Positions 41,001-52,349 of a stretch of DNA of 64,000 nt are shown here, one piece after another. The notes under the pieces are model-generated. The model was not told where the DNA came from. It saw only the letters and a program-made list of their open reading frames with translations, and searched no databases. Source of the stretch: Dirofilaria immitis (lineage: Eukaryota; Nematoda; Chromadorea; Rhabditida; Onchocercidae); NCBI GenBank assembly GCA_024305405.1, contig JAKNDB010000103.1, forward strand, positions 2,232,001-2,296,000, given 5' to 3'. Position 1 is the stretch's first letter. Every line of letters begins with the position of its first letter. The translations under genes were made by a program, and so were the position numbers.

Positions 41001-43017
41001 TAAATAATAATTTCGAATTATTTCTATTTGGCCGCATTTTAGCTTAAAATTTATTTATTCCTTTCCCATCTATTATATGAACAAAATTTTTGCTAAAAAA
41101 ATTAAAAATTATAAAACAAAATTTAAGCATAACATTTAATAAAAACGAAGAAATAATTTATAAAATTTAAAGATTTCTATTCATACAAATAGATATTTTG
41201 ATGATTTATTATTATTGAATTTTAGTTTAATTTAATTTAATTTAAATATGAGTATTTATATCTATTTCCACATTTTCTCCATTTGTTTAATTCAATTAAT
41301 AACCCTGTTTTCTTTTCTCTATTATTTGAAAGCCTAATTTATGGTGAAAGAATTAAGCGTAATTAGATATTTCAAGAATGATCCGGGAATGAACTTTAAA
41401 TTTCATGAACTTTCTAATGAAAATCTAATTCTCGAGTAAATGATTTCATTTAAATATAATTGTTTTTGGTTGTATTTTTCTTGATTTGATTTTTGATCAC
41501 ATGATCACTTAGGAAAAGAACTAATCATCTTATCACTGAATTTTATCACGTAATTTCAAACATATATATATATATATATATGTATCAATAGAGAGAGATG
41601 AATAATGAGCATGATCGTTTATTTTAGACATCTCGTAGTTATGCATTATTATCGTCTTTCATCATATTGTATTTTGATCCTGTTTACGATAATTTTATGT
41701 ATCATCGGTAAATATTATTGTATGCTAAACATTACAACTATCATGATTATTAATGTTAAGCATTACAATTATCGTGAATAATTGATGTTAAAATATTGTA
41801 ATTATCATGATTATATACATGTTTTATAGTTAGTCATTTAGAATTATTATTGTTATAATTATTTATTATGTTATTAGTTGTAAGCAAATATTGTTCAATA
41901 ATTATCAAATGTTTTTCATTATATTCATAAATTTCATATATATTTTGCAATTGTTAAGCTGATATAGATAGTATTTGTGATGAATGATAGATTAGAAATT
42001 AAAAATAATTAGCATAGATAGATAATCATTTCCGATTCCTAAAGCATTTTTAACGATTTATATTTTAATAAATGAATATATTCTAGAACTATCTAACTTA
42101 AATTATGATTAATTTAAAAAATTAGCAATGTTGATAATCATTTAATCAATGTTCAATTTAATTCATAATTTTGTTTTATATCTCTCTCTTAATTTCATAT
42201 AAGAAAAATTCATTTATACCATTTCATTCTGATTAAAAATCACATCATTTAATTTGAAAATAACTATTACCTGTAAATTTAAAAATTAATTTAAAAAAAA
42301 TTACACATTTCATAGTATCGGAATTGCGATAATGTTAAATGGAAATGAATAATTACGAATAATTCAATAGTTGTAACTGATTTATTCAAATTAATTCTTA
42401 ATTAAAAAAATAGCAATTTCTAAACTTTTCTTTCTGCTATCATTATCATAAAAAATATAAAATTAAATTCGTATATATATTTTAAATTAAATTTTTTTCT
42501 TAATTCAAATAAATGATATATTAAATAATATCGACGAAATATAGTAATTATTTTTTCGATTTGTTTAATAATTAAAATTATATAATATTTTTAGATTTTT
42601 TAATTATATTTTATTTCCTAATGCTGTCGTAGATATGGGACAAATATAAATTAATTCGGAAATTTTTGAAATTTAACATTCCTTTATTATTGTTAGTAAT
42701 AGAATAATTTGAATTTCTTTTATTCAAAATTACGTATAATTCATTGTCAGATTAACTTATTAGTTATAAACTATTTCATCAGTGATAGAGTGAATCCATT
42801 AAATTATTGATTATTTAGTGATAAGATAAATATTATATGTTAACTAAGGCTAAATTTTATTTAAACAAATGACAACATTATACATTAGTTTGAATTAAAT
42901 TTAAATTTAATTTTGAATTGGTAATTTTTGCTTAAAATTGGAATGAGATTGTTGAATTGTTCGGGAATTTAATTCAGATTAAAAAGACTATTATTTTGGT
43001 GGCAGAAGAAAGGGGTT
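38009..43017. other. Intergenic region, no gene seen
   Basis: Five kilobases of AT-rich DNA. A canonical AATAAA at 38,185-38,190, 177 bases past the TRAPPC10 stop, is a plausible poly(A) signal. TA tracts occur near 41,565 and open frames at 38,676, 40,235 and 40,692 are short and AT-driven with no splice-compatible partner. A T-rich acceptor-like TTTAATTCAG near 42,977, about 40 bases before the hexosaminidase ATG, could be a spliced-leader trans-splice site. Confidence 0.6.
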
Positions 43018-46000
43018 ATGTTAAAGGTGTATAAGCAAAATTATTTTATACGGTCTTTATTTCTAACTAGTATATTATATTTCTCGATCATCGTAAAAAC
43101 TGCTGCTGTATTTACTGAAATGCTTAGCAATCAAAAAATATCGGATCAATCAAATCCATTCAAAGAAGTTTGTTTGTTCATTTAATTTTTCTTTTCTTAA
43201 AATATTATCAAAAAAAAGAGAAATAATTAAGATATTATTCGATTATTCAATGTAAAATATCCCTTTAAATATTATTTAATATAACATATTTTTCAAGGAT
43301 TTACTTTTTAGATGTATTTTAATTTATTTATTATATTAATATTTATTTGATTATTAATAAATAATTTTTATATGTTAATTAAAATATGTACTATTATTAT
43401 ATTTTAATTGTGATAATAAATTGAGATATATAAAAATAAGTACTATTATTATATTTTAATTGTGATAATAAATTGAGATATATAAAAATAAATGAAATAA
43501 ATGATATGAATAATTTCGAGAATAAAAGATAATAGATATTAATAGCAATAAAGAATTAATTTTCCGATCTTAATTTGCAATCATTATTTTCTCGATTTCA
43601 ATTTTTTGTTTAACAAGAAATTGAAATATAGTTTTCTAGCTGTTATTATGAAAATGATAAAATCAATAATTTCGACATTAATAAATTCTTCTAGAGAAAA
43701 ATTTTACTTTCTACGATCGAACAATAACATAATAGGAAGAAATTTAAATAAAACGATTAAAAAAATAAAAAAAACCTTATCTGTTATTAGATATTAGTGA
43801 TAATTTATCACAAATATCTATTTTGTATGAATTTAAAATCTGATCTAAACTTCAATCATTCATTTCGAAATGAGGTCATTTAAAGTAATTATATTACCTT
43901 TTGCAATTTCAAATAATCCCATAATTTATCATAAATGTATCTTTTTCACATTTATATCATAAAATTCAAAAATAAACACATAACTGAATGATGGAAAGAT
44001 TAAACAAGAATGATCATTCGAATATCGTATGATAATAAAATCGATGATATAAAATTTAAATTTGATTTTTTCTTTTCAATATGATACAAAACAACAATAA
44101 TGTAATTAAGTTTAAGAAAAACGATATAAATTATTAGCAACATATATATATGCATATATATATATATACATAAATTTATTTCAAAAAAATTTCAATTTTT
44201 AGTTAAATTATTTTTAGATGGAATGTATTTATATGAATTTAAAATCTGATCTAAACTTAAAATAATACTAAACTTCGAAACAATATATATATATATATTT
44301 ATTTGGCAATGTTTTTAAACTGTATTCTTTTTTTTGATATTTATTTGGCAATGTTTTTAAACTGTATTCTTTTTTTTGACCTTTCACCTTGCAAATACGA
44401 TTTATGCACTTATTTTTGCAGAAAATAGTACATTTCGATTTGAAAGGAGCACCGCCAACTTTGAAATATTACGAAGAATTATTTCCATTATTGAAAGAAA
44501 TGAAAGTTGATGGGATATTGATGGAATATGAAGATATGTTTCCGTATTGGGATGAACTTAAAGTGATAAGACGAGCAATCAGTTATAATAGTACTATTCT
44601 AAAAGCTATTTTAGAGGTTAATATTTTCAACAAACAAACTTTTATTCCCATAATCTCATATATTAATTTAATTTATTAATTAAAATAAATAATAATAAAT
44701 TAAATAAGGTTGATAAATTGATTGACAAGTTTAATTAATCTTTTATCTTTTATTCATATTAACAATTTTATATACTTTTTGAATGGCTTCTTCAGAGTTT
44801 TTGCTTTTGTTTTTAATTTAATATTTCAATAATTAATTTTAAAAACATATTTAAAATTTTACAAAAAATTCAATAAAATGAGGCAAATTTTTTATTTTCC
44901 ATCTAATACACTTAACAGTTTTATTCTCGCCTTTGAATATGCACTTTGACCTTTGTAAGAAAATTTTATCAAATTTATTAGCTTCACGATATGCAGATGA
45001 CAATTACATTAAATGCTAATGATGATGATATAATAATTCTGAGCTTACTATCATCTGCATAATTCTGAAATTGCTATGGAAACATCATCGTTAGAATAAT
45101 TTTTCTCTCTCTCTTTTTAAATCAAAATTTATAATAATAAATATTGATAATGATTTGATAAAGGACGAATATAATGATAAATATAAATTTGATTTAATTA
45201 ATGCCATATTTATCATGTCATTTTGTCTGATAATAAATTTTTCATCTTTCCACCAAATAAAAAATAATTTATTTCATTTTTCGAAAATAAAGAATGAATG
45301 AATAAAGAATTTAATATTTCTTAACAAAATTATTTTCATTTTTAGAGGAGAAAAAAATGAAAAATTCATCACATAATTAATCTTTTAAGTTTTAGGAACA
45401 TAATTTTCAGTTGCAATAAATAAATAAAATTATTTATATAATTATGTCATAGAAAATTTAAACCTTACGATTATTTCTATATCAAAAATTCTTCTTAATA
45501 TTATTATTATTATTATTAAAGTTGAATTTGTTATTAACTTAGAACGAACTTTGTTAACTTTTAAAAATTTACTTCTGTTAAATGATTAATTAAATGATAA
45601 TGTTTCTGAAACTTAAAAGATTAATTATGTGATTATTGGAAATAGTTAATCATCAAGAATTGTTAAATTACAAACAATTCTTCTCATCGCCATTTAAAGC
45701 TCAGAAATATAATTAGCAATAAACTCTAGTGGAAATAATTTATGAATAAAAAATGTTGCTTTATGATTTGATAAGCAATGTGTGATGATCCTTAACATAC
45801 AGGTATTTTCCAAAGATAAAGCCTTTTCTCGAATATCTGATTAGGTCTTCAAACTCTTTATTGTTTATGTATAGCAGTTTTTGTAAGATAATTTGATTTT
45901 GGTAATCATATATTCCTGGAAAGTTTATAGAAGAGCAATACGGAGGTAAAGTGTATGATTTGAAAAAAAAAAAGGTGCAAATCCTTGAACGAATTCAATA

Positions 46001-48887
46001 AGTAAAGATTTATTCGAGATTCTTGATTGTCGTAACAGTGATTTGTTATCGATGATTAACAGAAATTTTAATTATCTCTTCGGCCATTTGTCAAATATAA
46101 TTTTTTTCTAAATTAGGTCTTTAATTACTTATTCTACCGCCAAATCATTTCAGTATTATTATTTATTTACAGTTAGCATCTAAGAATAACTTAGAAGTTA
46201 TTCCACTTGTGCAAACTTTTGGTCATATGGAATTTGTCCTCAAACATCCAGAATATTCAGCATATCATGAAGATATTATGAAGCATGATACAATATGCCC
46301 ATCAGATGAAGGTTCTAGGCATTTAATTATGAAAATGCTTACTCAGGTTTTGTTTATAATATCTTATCAATACGAGAATCAGAGCAAATTTTTCGATTAT
46401 TCTATCATTAACTATTCAATTATTTAATTATTTGGTAATTATGATAATGAAAGTTATTTTCTTTTAGCTTATTTTAATAATAATAATAATAATATCATAT
46501 ATTTTCAAGAAGTTATATGAAATTTTTTTTAGGTACGTATTATGCATCCAAATGCGAGACGAATACATATTGGTGCTGATGAAGCATATACTATCGGTAA
46601 AGATATTCGTTGTTTAAATCGTCTTATGGTTAATTTAAATTTCTCGATTGATCGTTTAAAATTAGATCATATTAGCAGGTTAACAATTATTTACATTTAT
46701 TGCAATATATAATTTTAATTTAATATTATTAATTATTTTTAGTATAATTTTATTTTGTGAAAAATAAAAAAATTATTAAGCAACAAAATCATTGTAAAAT
46801 GAATTTTTAAATGTTTCTATGTTAAATATTATTATTATATGTATGCTATGAAAATGATAAAAGAAGGTATCATCATTTTAGAAAATATTCGAATATGATA
46901 TTTTGTTATCATAAATCAATATCATTTATTATAAATAAGCAGTAATTGTTTAATATCATTATTATTAATCAAAAATGTATTTTTATCATATTGAAATCAT
47001 CTGTGAAATTAAATTTCATTAATCAAATTTCGTTTTTTTTCTTTTAAGGATAGCAAAATATGCCTGAAATGAATTGAGATTTACGGAAGTACTAGTATGG
47101 AATGATATGTTTGGTGATATTGATATTGATTTATTAAATGAATATAAAATGGGTGAATTTGTTATTCCTGTTATTTGGGGTTATGATGTTGATGTGACTA
47201 AATTAAATTATTTCCCAAAAGATATGTTTAAAAGATTTTCACAGGTAATTATTGATGTTTGCTATACCTTTCATTAATTTTATGAACCATTCAAATACTT
47301 AATTAATTTAATAGTTTGTTAAAATGTAAAATATATTTGAATAATAGATGAAAAATTAAATTTTAGGTTTTTTCAAAAATGATGTTTGCAAGTGCATTTA
47401 AAGGTGCAAATGGACAAAATGAATTATTTTGTTATATTCGACGATATCTTGCTAATCAACAATCATACGTCGAATTATATGAGAAAGAAAAAATTGTAAT
47501 TTATTCATTCATCATTTTATCATTTTATTCAGATACATCAAAATGTTTTGATAATAAATTTTTAAAATTAAAAAAGATAAAATCAATAATTTAATACAAA
47601 TTATTTCAAATAAATTAAAATATTTGTAAATTGATTTTTCAAAGATATTCCATGTGTTTATAGGATTTAGATGGTAAAATTTCGGGTATAATTTTGACCG
47701 GTTGGCAGCGATATAATCATTATAGTCCGTTATGTGAAATTTTACCAATTTCAATTCCATCATTGATTGTTGATCTGATTTATTTGAATAATATCGAATT
47801 GAGCGAATATGAAATAATACAAAAAGCGAAATTAAGTTCCTTTTTCTATCCAATTCTTTAAATTTATGATTCCAAATTGAATTATCATTTATCGTCTGTC
47901 ATTTATATCATAAAATGAATTATTTATATATATATATTTAGGTAATCACTATAGTATTACCTGTATTATTATTATTATATAGGATTAGTATTTTTAGGAT
48001 ATATTTAATTGTCGAAAACATAATAACTCAGAATATGAAATTGTAACGATGATGAATTCAACAAAAATGAATAATGATATTTCACTCGAGATGATGTTCA
48101 TGAACTGTTCATTTCCAGGGAGTAAAATATATGATGAAGTATATTTTGTTCAAATTTTAAAACTTAAATTGATAACTCTTTATAGTTATCAAAAATAAAC
48201 TTTGTGATAATAATAATAATTATTATTATTATTGTTAAAATTATAGGAATGGAAAGTATCATTTATAAAAGGCTGAGCTACATTTTTAATAAATTTTTGT
48301 TGCTAAAAATAGGAAATGACAGGAAATATTAATTTTTACTTTTTTTTAATACGATTTTTTCTCTTTTTTTGGTATAATTATAGTTCGAATCTAAATTTTT
48401 GATTATATCTTTGAATTTTTTTCTTTTTTGCAATCAAAATTATCGATTACATCTTAAAAAAAAAAATCGAAATTTTCGACATTTTATATTTTTAAAAATT
48501 TTCTATACATAATGTATTCTATTTTATTTTCAGATTGTAAAATTTCAACAATATATTATGAATGGGAAACAATTAAACGTTGAGATTCAAAAGATACGTG
48601 AAAATGTACGTTTAGAAAGATTCTTAAAACGTTATGAATTTAATAAATTGGTGCTGTAGAAATTTGCATAAAATCATATTAAAGCATAATAAATTGTATG
48701 ATAATTTCAAATTAATTTGTAACATTTTGAAATTTTAATAAAATTTTAATAATTTATTTTTAACAATGTAAAAAATTTTTAGCAAAAATAAGAATTCGCA
48801 TTTTTTCAGATTGCTATTCTACTTCGTCCATATTTTTATGATGAATCAATCAATGAAATATTGAATGAACAGTTACAAATAATTTAA
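43018..48887 (+). CDS. HEXD: Hexosaminidase D-type beta-N-acetylhexosaminidase (GH20)
   Basis: Predicted to remove terminal beta-linked N-acetylhexosamine from glycans; nematodes carry several enzymes of this subfamily. Ten exons: 43018-43167, 44422-44616, 46173-46346, 46533-46678, 47049-47244, 47367-47495, 47664 to about 47835, 47998-48138, 48534-48650, 48810-48887, about 499 codons. Exon 1 encodes a hydrophobic segment ([12 protein letters not shown]) suggesting a signal anchor or signal peptide. Conserved family blocks follow in order: [44 protein letters not shown], the catalytic Asp-Glu pair in [25 protein letters not shown], and [19 protein letters not shown]. The C-terminal exons form a nematode-style extension with [11 protein letters not shown]. 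Two lesions are visible: TGA at 47065-47067 inside exon 5, and a phase mismatch between exons 7 and 8. It may be a recent pseudogene, a null allele, or affected by assembly errors. Confidence 0.9.
43385..43488. repeat. 53-bp direct duplication
   Basis: Two adjacent almost identical copies containing GTACTATTATTATATTTTAA and ATTGAGATATATAAAAATAA, inside the first hexosaminidase intron. Confidence 0.8.
44297..44379. repeat. ~42-bp direct duplication before exon 2 of the hexosaminidase
   Basis: Two copies of TTTATTTGGCAATGTTTTTA followed by AACTGTATTCTTTTTTTTGA lie directly before the exon 2 acceptor at 44,422. They duplicate a T-rich stretch near the branch region. Confidence 0.8.
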
Positions 48888-48910
48888 TTTAAATATTACA
48901 ATAGAATAAT

Positions 48911-48916
48911 AATAAA
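48911..48916 (+). promoter_or_regulatory. Polyadenylation signal AATAAA of the hexosaminidase gene
   Basis: AATAAA lies about 24 bases after the TAA that ends the last exon, which supports that exon as the true gene end. Confidence 0.5.
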
Positions 48917-50169
48917 CATATTTTTTAATTTATTGAAATTTAAAAAGAAAACAAACAAGCAAACAAACAGATGAGTATTACATTTCATTTGCAGCAACTG
49001 ATAAATGACAGATAACATTCAGCGATCGAGAAATAAAAGATAGCCATTAATTTAAAATAATTTTATTTTTTGCATAGTTTTCTTTTTGAAAACTTTTATC
49101 ATATATTTTAAATAATATGCAAATATTTCATAGAAAAAAGAATATAATAAAAATTTTTAAGAAAGAAAAAATTCTTTAAATTTCACGTCATATCAATTTA
49201 TTTTACTAACTTTTTGATCTATTAATTCAAAATTTTAATTTTAATTTTAGAATAATAAATTTACTAAATTCAATTATATATATATATATATATATATATT
49301 GAATATTTTGAATCAATATAACTTATATATATATATATATATATAAGTTAAATGATGATACTATATTATATGGAAACATTTTATTGAAATATTGATTTGC
49401 GTCAAGCGATTTCATGTTGCACAACGTGATCATTTTGACGTCGTACAATTAGGATTAACTGCTTCAAGAAATGATAATTAAATATATGATGTGAAAACAT
49501 TTCCGAATTTAGCGTAAAGATGTGTGCGAAGATCGTAATTTAAGTAAATTTTTCCAATACTAATAAGAAAATTAAAATAGAAAATTTTAACGTTACGTAC
49601 CAAGAAATCACGTATTGGTAACGTTGTATTTAGTCACTCTTCCGTGGAATGATTATCACTAATAATAATTTACTAACGTTCGTAGAGCAAATAATAACAA
49701 TAAATTAATCATACAGTTATCATTCGAGCTCTTGATCATCAATTTAATTCAATTTAAATTTCAATGATTATTGATTGCTTTCAGAAATATTTATTTCACG
49801 TTCACTTTTACTTAATTATTTTGATTATTTGAAAATTGCTGGAAACTTTTAATATACTATTATGCTATGTAATCCATACTTGTACTATTATTATTATTAT
49901 TCATTCCTTTAATAAACAATAATATTAATATAAAATTGATTATTTTAAATATTTTGAATATTCCTAAATTAATTTTTATTTTTATTCTATCATATGAATA
50001 TTAGGTTGATCCATACTTTTCTCCTAATATTATTTATCAAAATTATTAATTAGTTTGTTAAACTTTTATTTGAACTTGAAAAAGAAAAAAAAACCAATGA
50101 TTTTTCTTTCGCTCATTACTATTTTGTTTTAATGATTAATTATTGATTTTATCAATAATTAATCTTATA

Positions 50170-50510
50170 CTAATGTACTTTAATAGGCAATGTACTGATG
50201 TACTTGTATCAATGTACTGTTGTACTTGCACTTATATACTGATGTACTTATATTAGTACGTTTATGTAGATAATGCCAATGAACGGCCATTTAATTAATT
50301 GTTGTGTTGCATATTGTACCGTAATTGTACTGATGTCCTTGTATCGCTGTTCTCTTATAACTATTGCACTGAAATAGTTGTACAGGTGTACTACTTATGA
50401 AGTACTGATATACTTATAAGTTGTGTACTTTTATGATCAGTGTACTAGTATAACAATATGCTAGCATACTAATATACTAGTGTACTCGTATCAGTGTACT
50501 TTTATATTAA
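50170..50510. repeat. Degenerate TGTACT-rich array
   Basis: The word GTACT recurs many times at irregular 10-25-bp spacing, within variants such as AATGTACTGATGTACTTGTA and TATCAGTGTACTTTTATA. No single period holds throughout. Confidence 0.7.
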
Positions 50511-52349
50511 ATCTTTAACTGCTACTATTATATATTTATATTAATTAATTCAATTTTCGAAAACCACACCAATTTATTAATCCATTTTTGGAGATTCAAA
50601 AAATCAGTAAACTAATTTTTGTATATAATTGTCTATCTCGAAGCTAAACTTGATTTTTTTCTTCTTGTATAATTCTATTGTAATTTTTATGTCGCTTGAT
50701 TCATGTATAAGAATAATTTCTCATTTACTTTCAAAACTATTTTATTTCAATCTATTTATATCAAACATAGCGCATATATTTTGGTCAAAGAATGATTTTT
50801 TTATTCAAATCTTTAAAAGACTTTGAGAAGTCTTTTAAATTTAAACAAATTCTATTTCTTATTTTTAATAAAATTTGTACGCTTCATCAAATCCTATCTT
50901 CAATACAATTTTGAAATGCAAAGAAATACATATCATTTGCATAATATTATATTTTAATTGCTGATATTTATTACTGTTAATTTGTTTTGTTAATGTAAAC
51001 TTGATTCTCTGTTTTTTTTCTTTTCTACAGTATCCCTAATGCGATTATTAGGCTCTATTTTTTGTCAATAATTTAATATTTCTGGATCAGTAATTAATTA
51101 TTCATCCAGAAACATTCCAACTCTATTTCTAATGATTATTATTTTTTTAAAATCTTGGATTAATTGAAAGTATGAAATTGACAACAATATATTTACATTT
51201 TTCTAGCACATCGAATTGCTCAAATTGAAAAATTACTTAAAATGTATACGAAGCATTACAAAAAAATTATTACAAAGAGAATTGAAGACAATCAATCAAA
51301 ATGGAAAACTTGCTGCAAATTATTTAAGAAAATACATATATAATATATATATATATATATATACAACATGAACTATTTCTCATAATATAATAATAAATAT
51401 ATTAAAACGTGACGAAAATAATACTAAAGGCATATAAAAGCAAAACAATATCTACACATTAAAAATAAATATAACTTGGTAATAAAACTCAAAAATGGCT
51501 ATGTTAGGAACAATTTATTTGATAATAATAAAGTACGAATGCAATACATGTCCGTTTGTTTTCGTTCACAACTTTTTTTCAAATAGGTTATGCATTTGAG
51601 ATGAGAGAGAAAGGTTGAGACAACAAGACATGAGAAATTTAGAAAAGGAAAAGTTATATTTATGATATTACTATTAAAGATAGGAAAATTATATATGGGT
51701 TTTAGATACAAAAATTGTAGTATCTAGTGGTTAATGTATATACTACAAAGCGAGAGACGAGAATTTATAGCAACAAAATATTATTTAAATAAATAATTTA
51801 TTAGAAGAAACGTTCCCTGAGATTTCAGAAACGGCAGGAAACATATGGGAATTGAGAAATAGTTGCAGAAAGCCATAAATATTGAATTAAGCTAAAATTG
51901 AAAACATTTAAATCGATTTCTGGTTATTCAATTTTTTCAAAACAACTGAATAATTAGAGCTCAATTCAAACGTTTGTATCAGAGAGCAGTTATGCCACTA
52001 TGCTAATATAAAGCGAATTTCCGAATTTAACAGTAACGTCGAGTGACAAAATCTCAAAGTCCTAGATTTCAAAACGAAAGTTTCAAATAAATTAAATGTG
52101 TTTTTTACTCCGTAGTAGTTAACTTCCTAATGGGATTTTCAAATTTTGGAAATTTAGAAGAAAATGATTTCGTAATTTCCAAATCTCTTTTCGTTAAACT
52201 TTAATAAATCTGCATTGAAAGTATGCTTGTGTAGAAGTATCAAATAATTTAGAAACATTTTATAACAGTTAGTTTCTGGTTCATGGATGCGTCCAGTTTT
52301 TATCGAAAAGCAATAGGATGAAATAATGAATGAGAAAATAATTTACAAT

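Larger units (their letters stand above)
48888..52349. other. Intergenic region between convergent genes
   Basis: The hexosaminidase (+) and the 52-kb gene (-) converge on this 3.5-kb stretch. It holds TA tracts around 49,276-49,346 that form a palindrome (AACTTATATA and TATATAAGTT) and a TGTACT-rich array at 50,170-50,510. I found no exon. Open frames at 50,629 and 51,499 are AT-rich and unsupported. Confidence 0.6.

Noticed and set aside
47065..47067. TGA as selenocysteine
   Set aside because: The aligned residue is Arg in the human enzyme, no catalytic Cys is expected there, and nematode selenoproteins are essentially limited to thioredoxin reductase.
27939..47067. Altered genetic code with TGA as sense
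   Set aside because: The intact RhoGEF uses TGA as its stop and has no internal TGA; two isolated TGAs are better explained by mutation or error.
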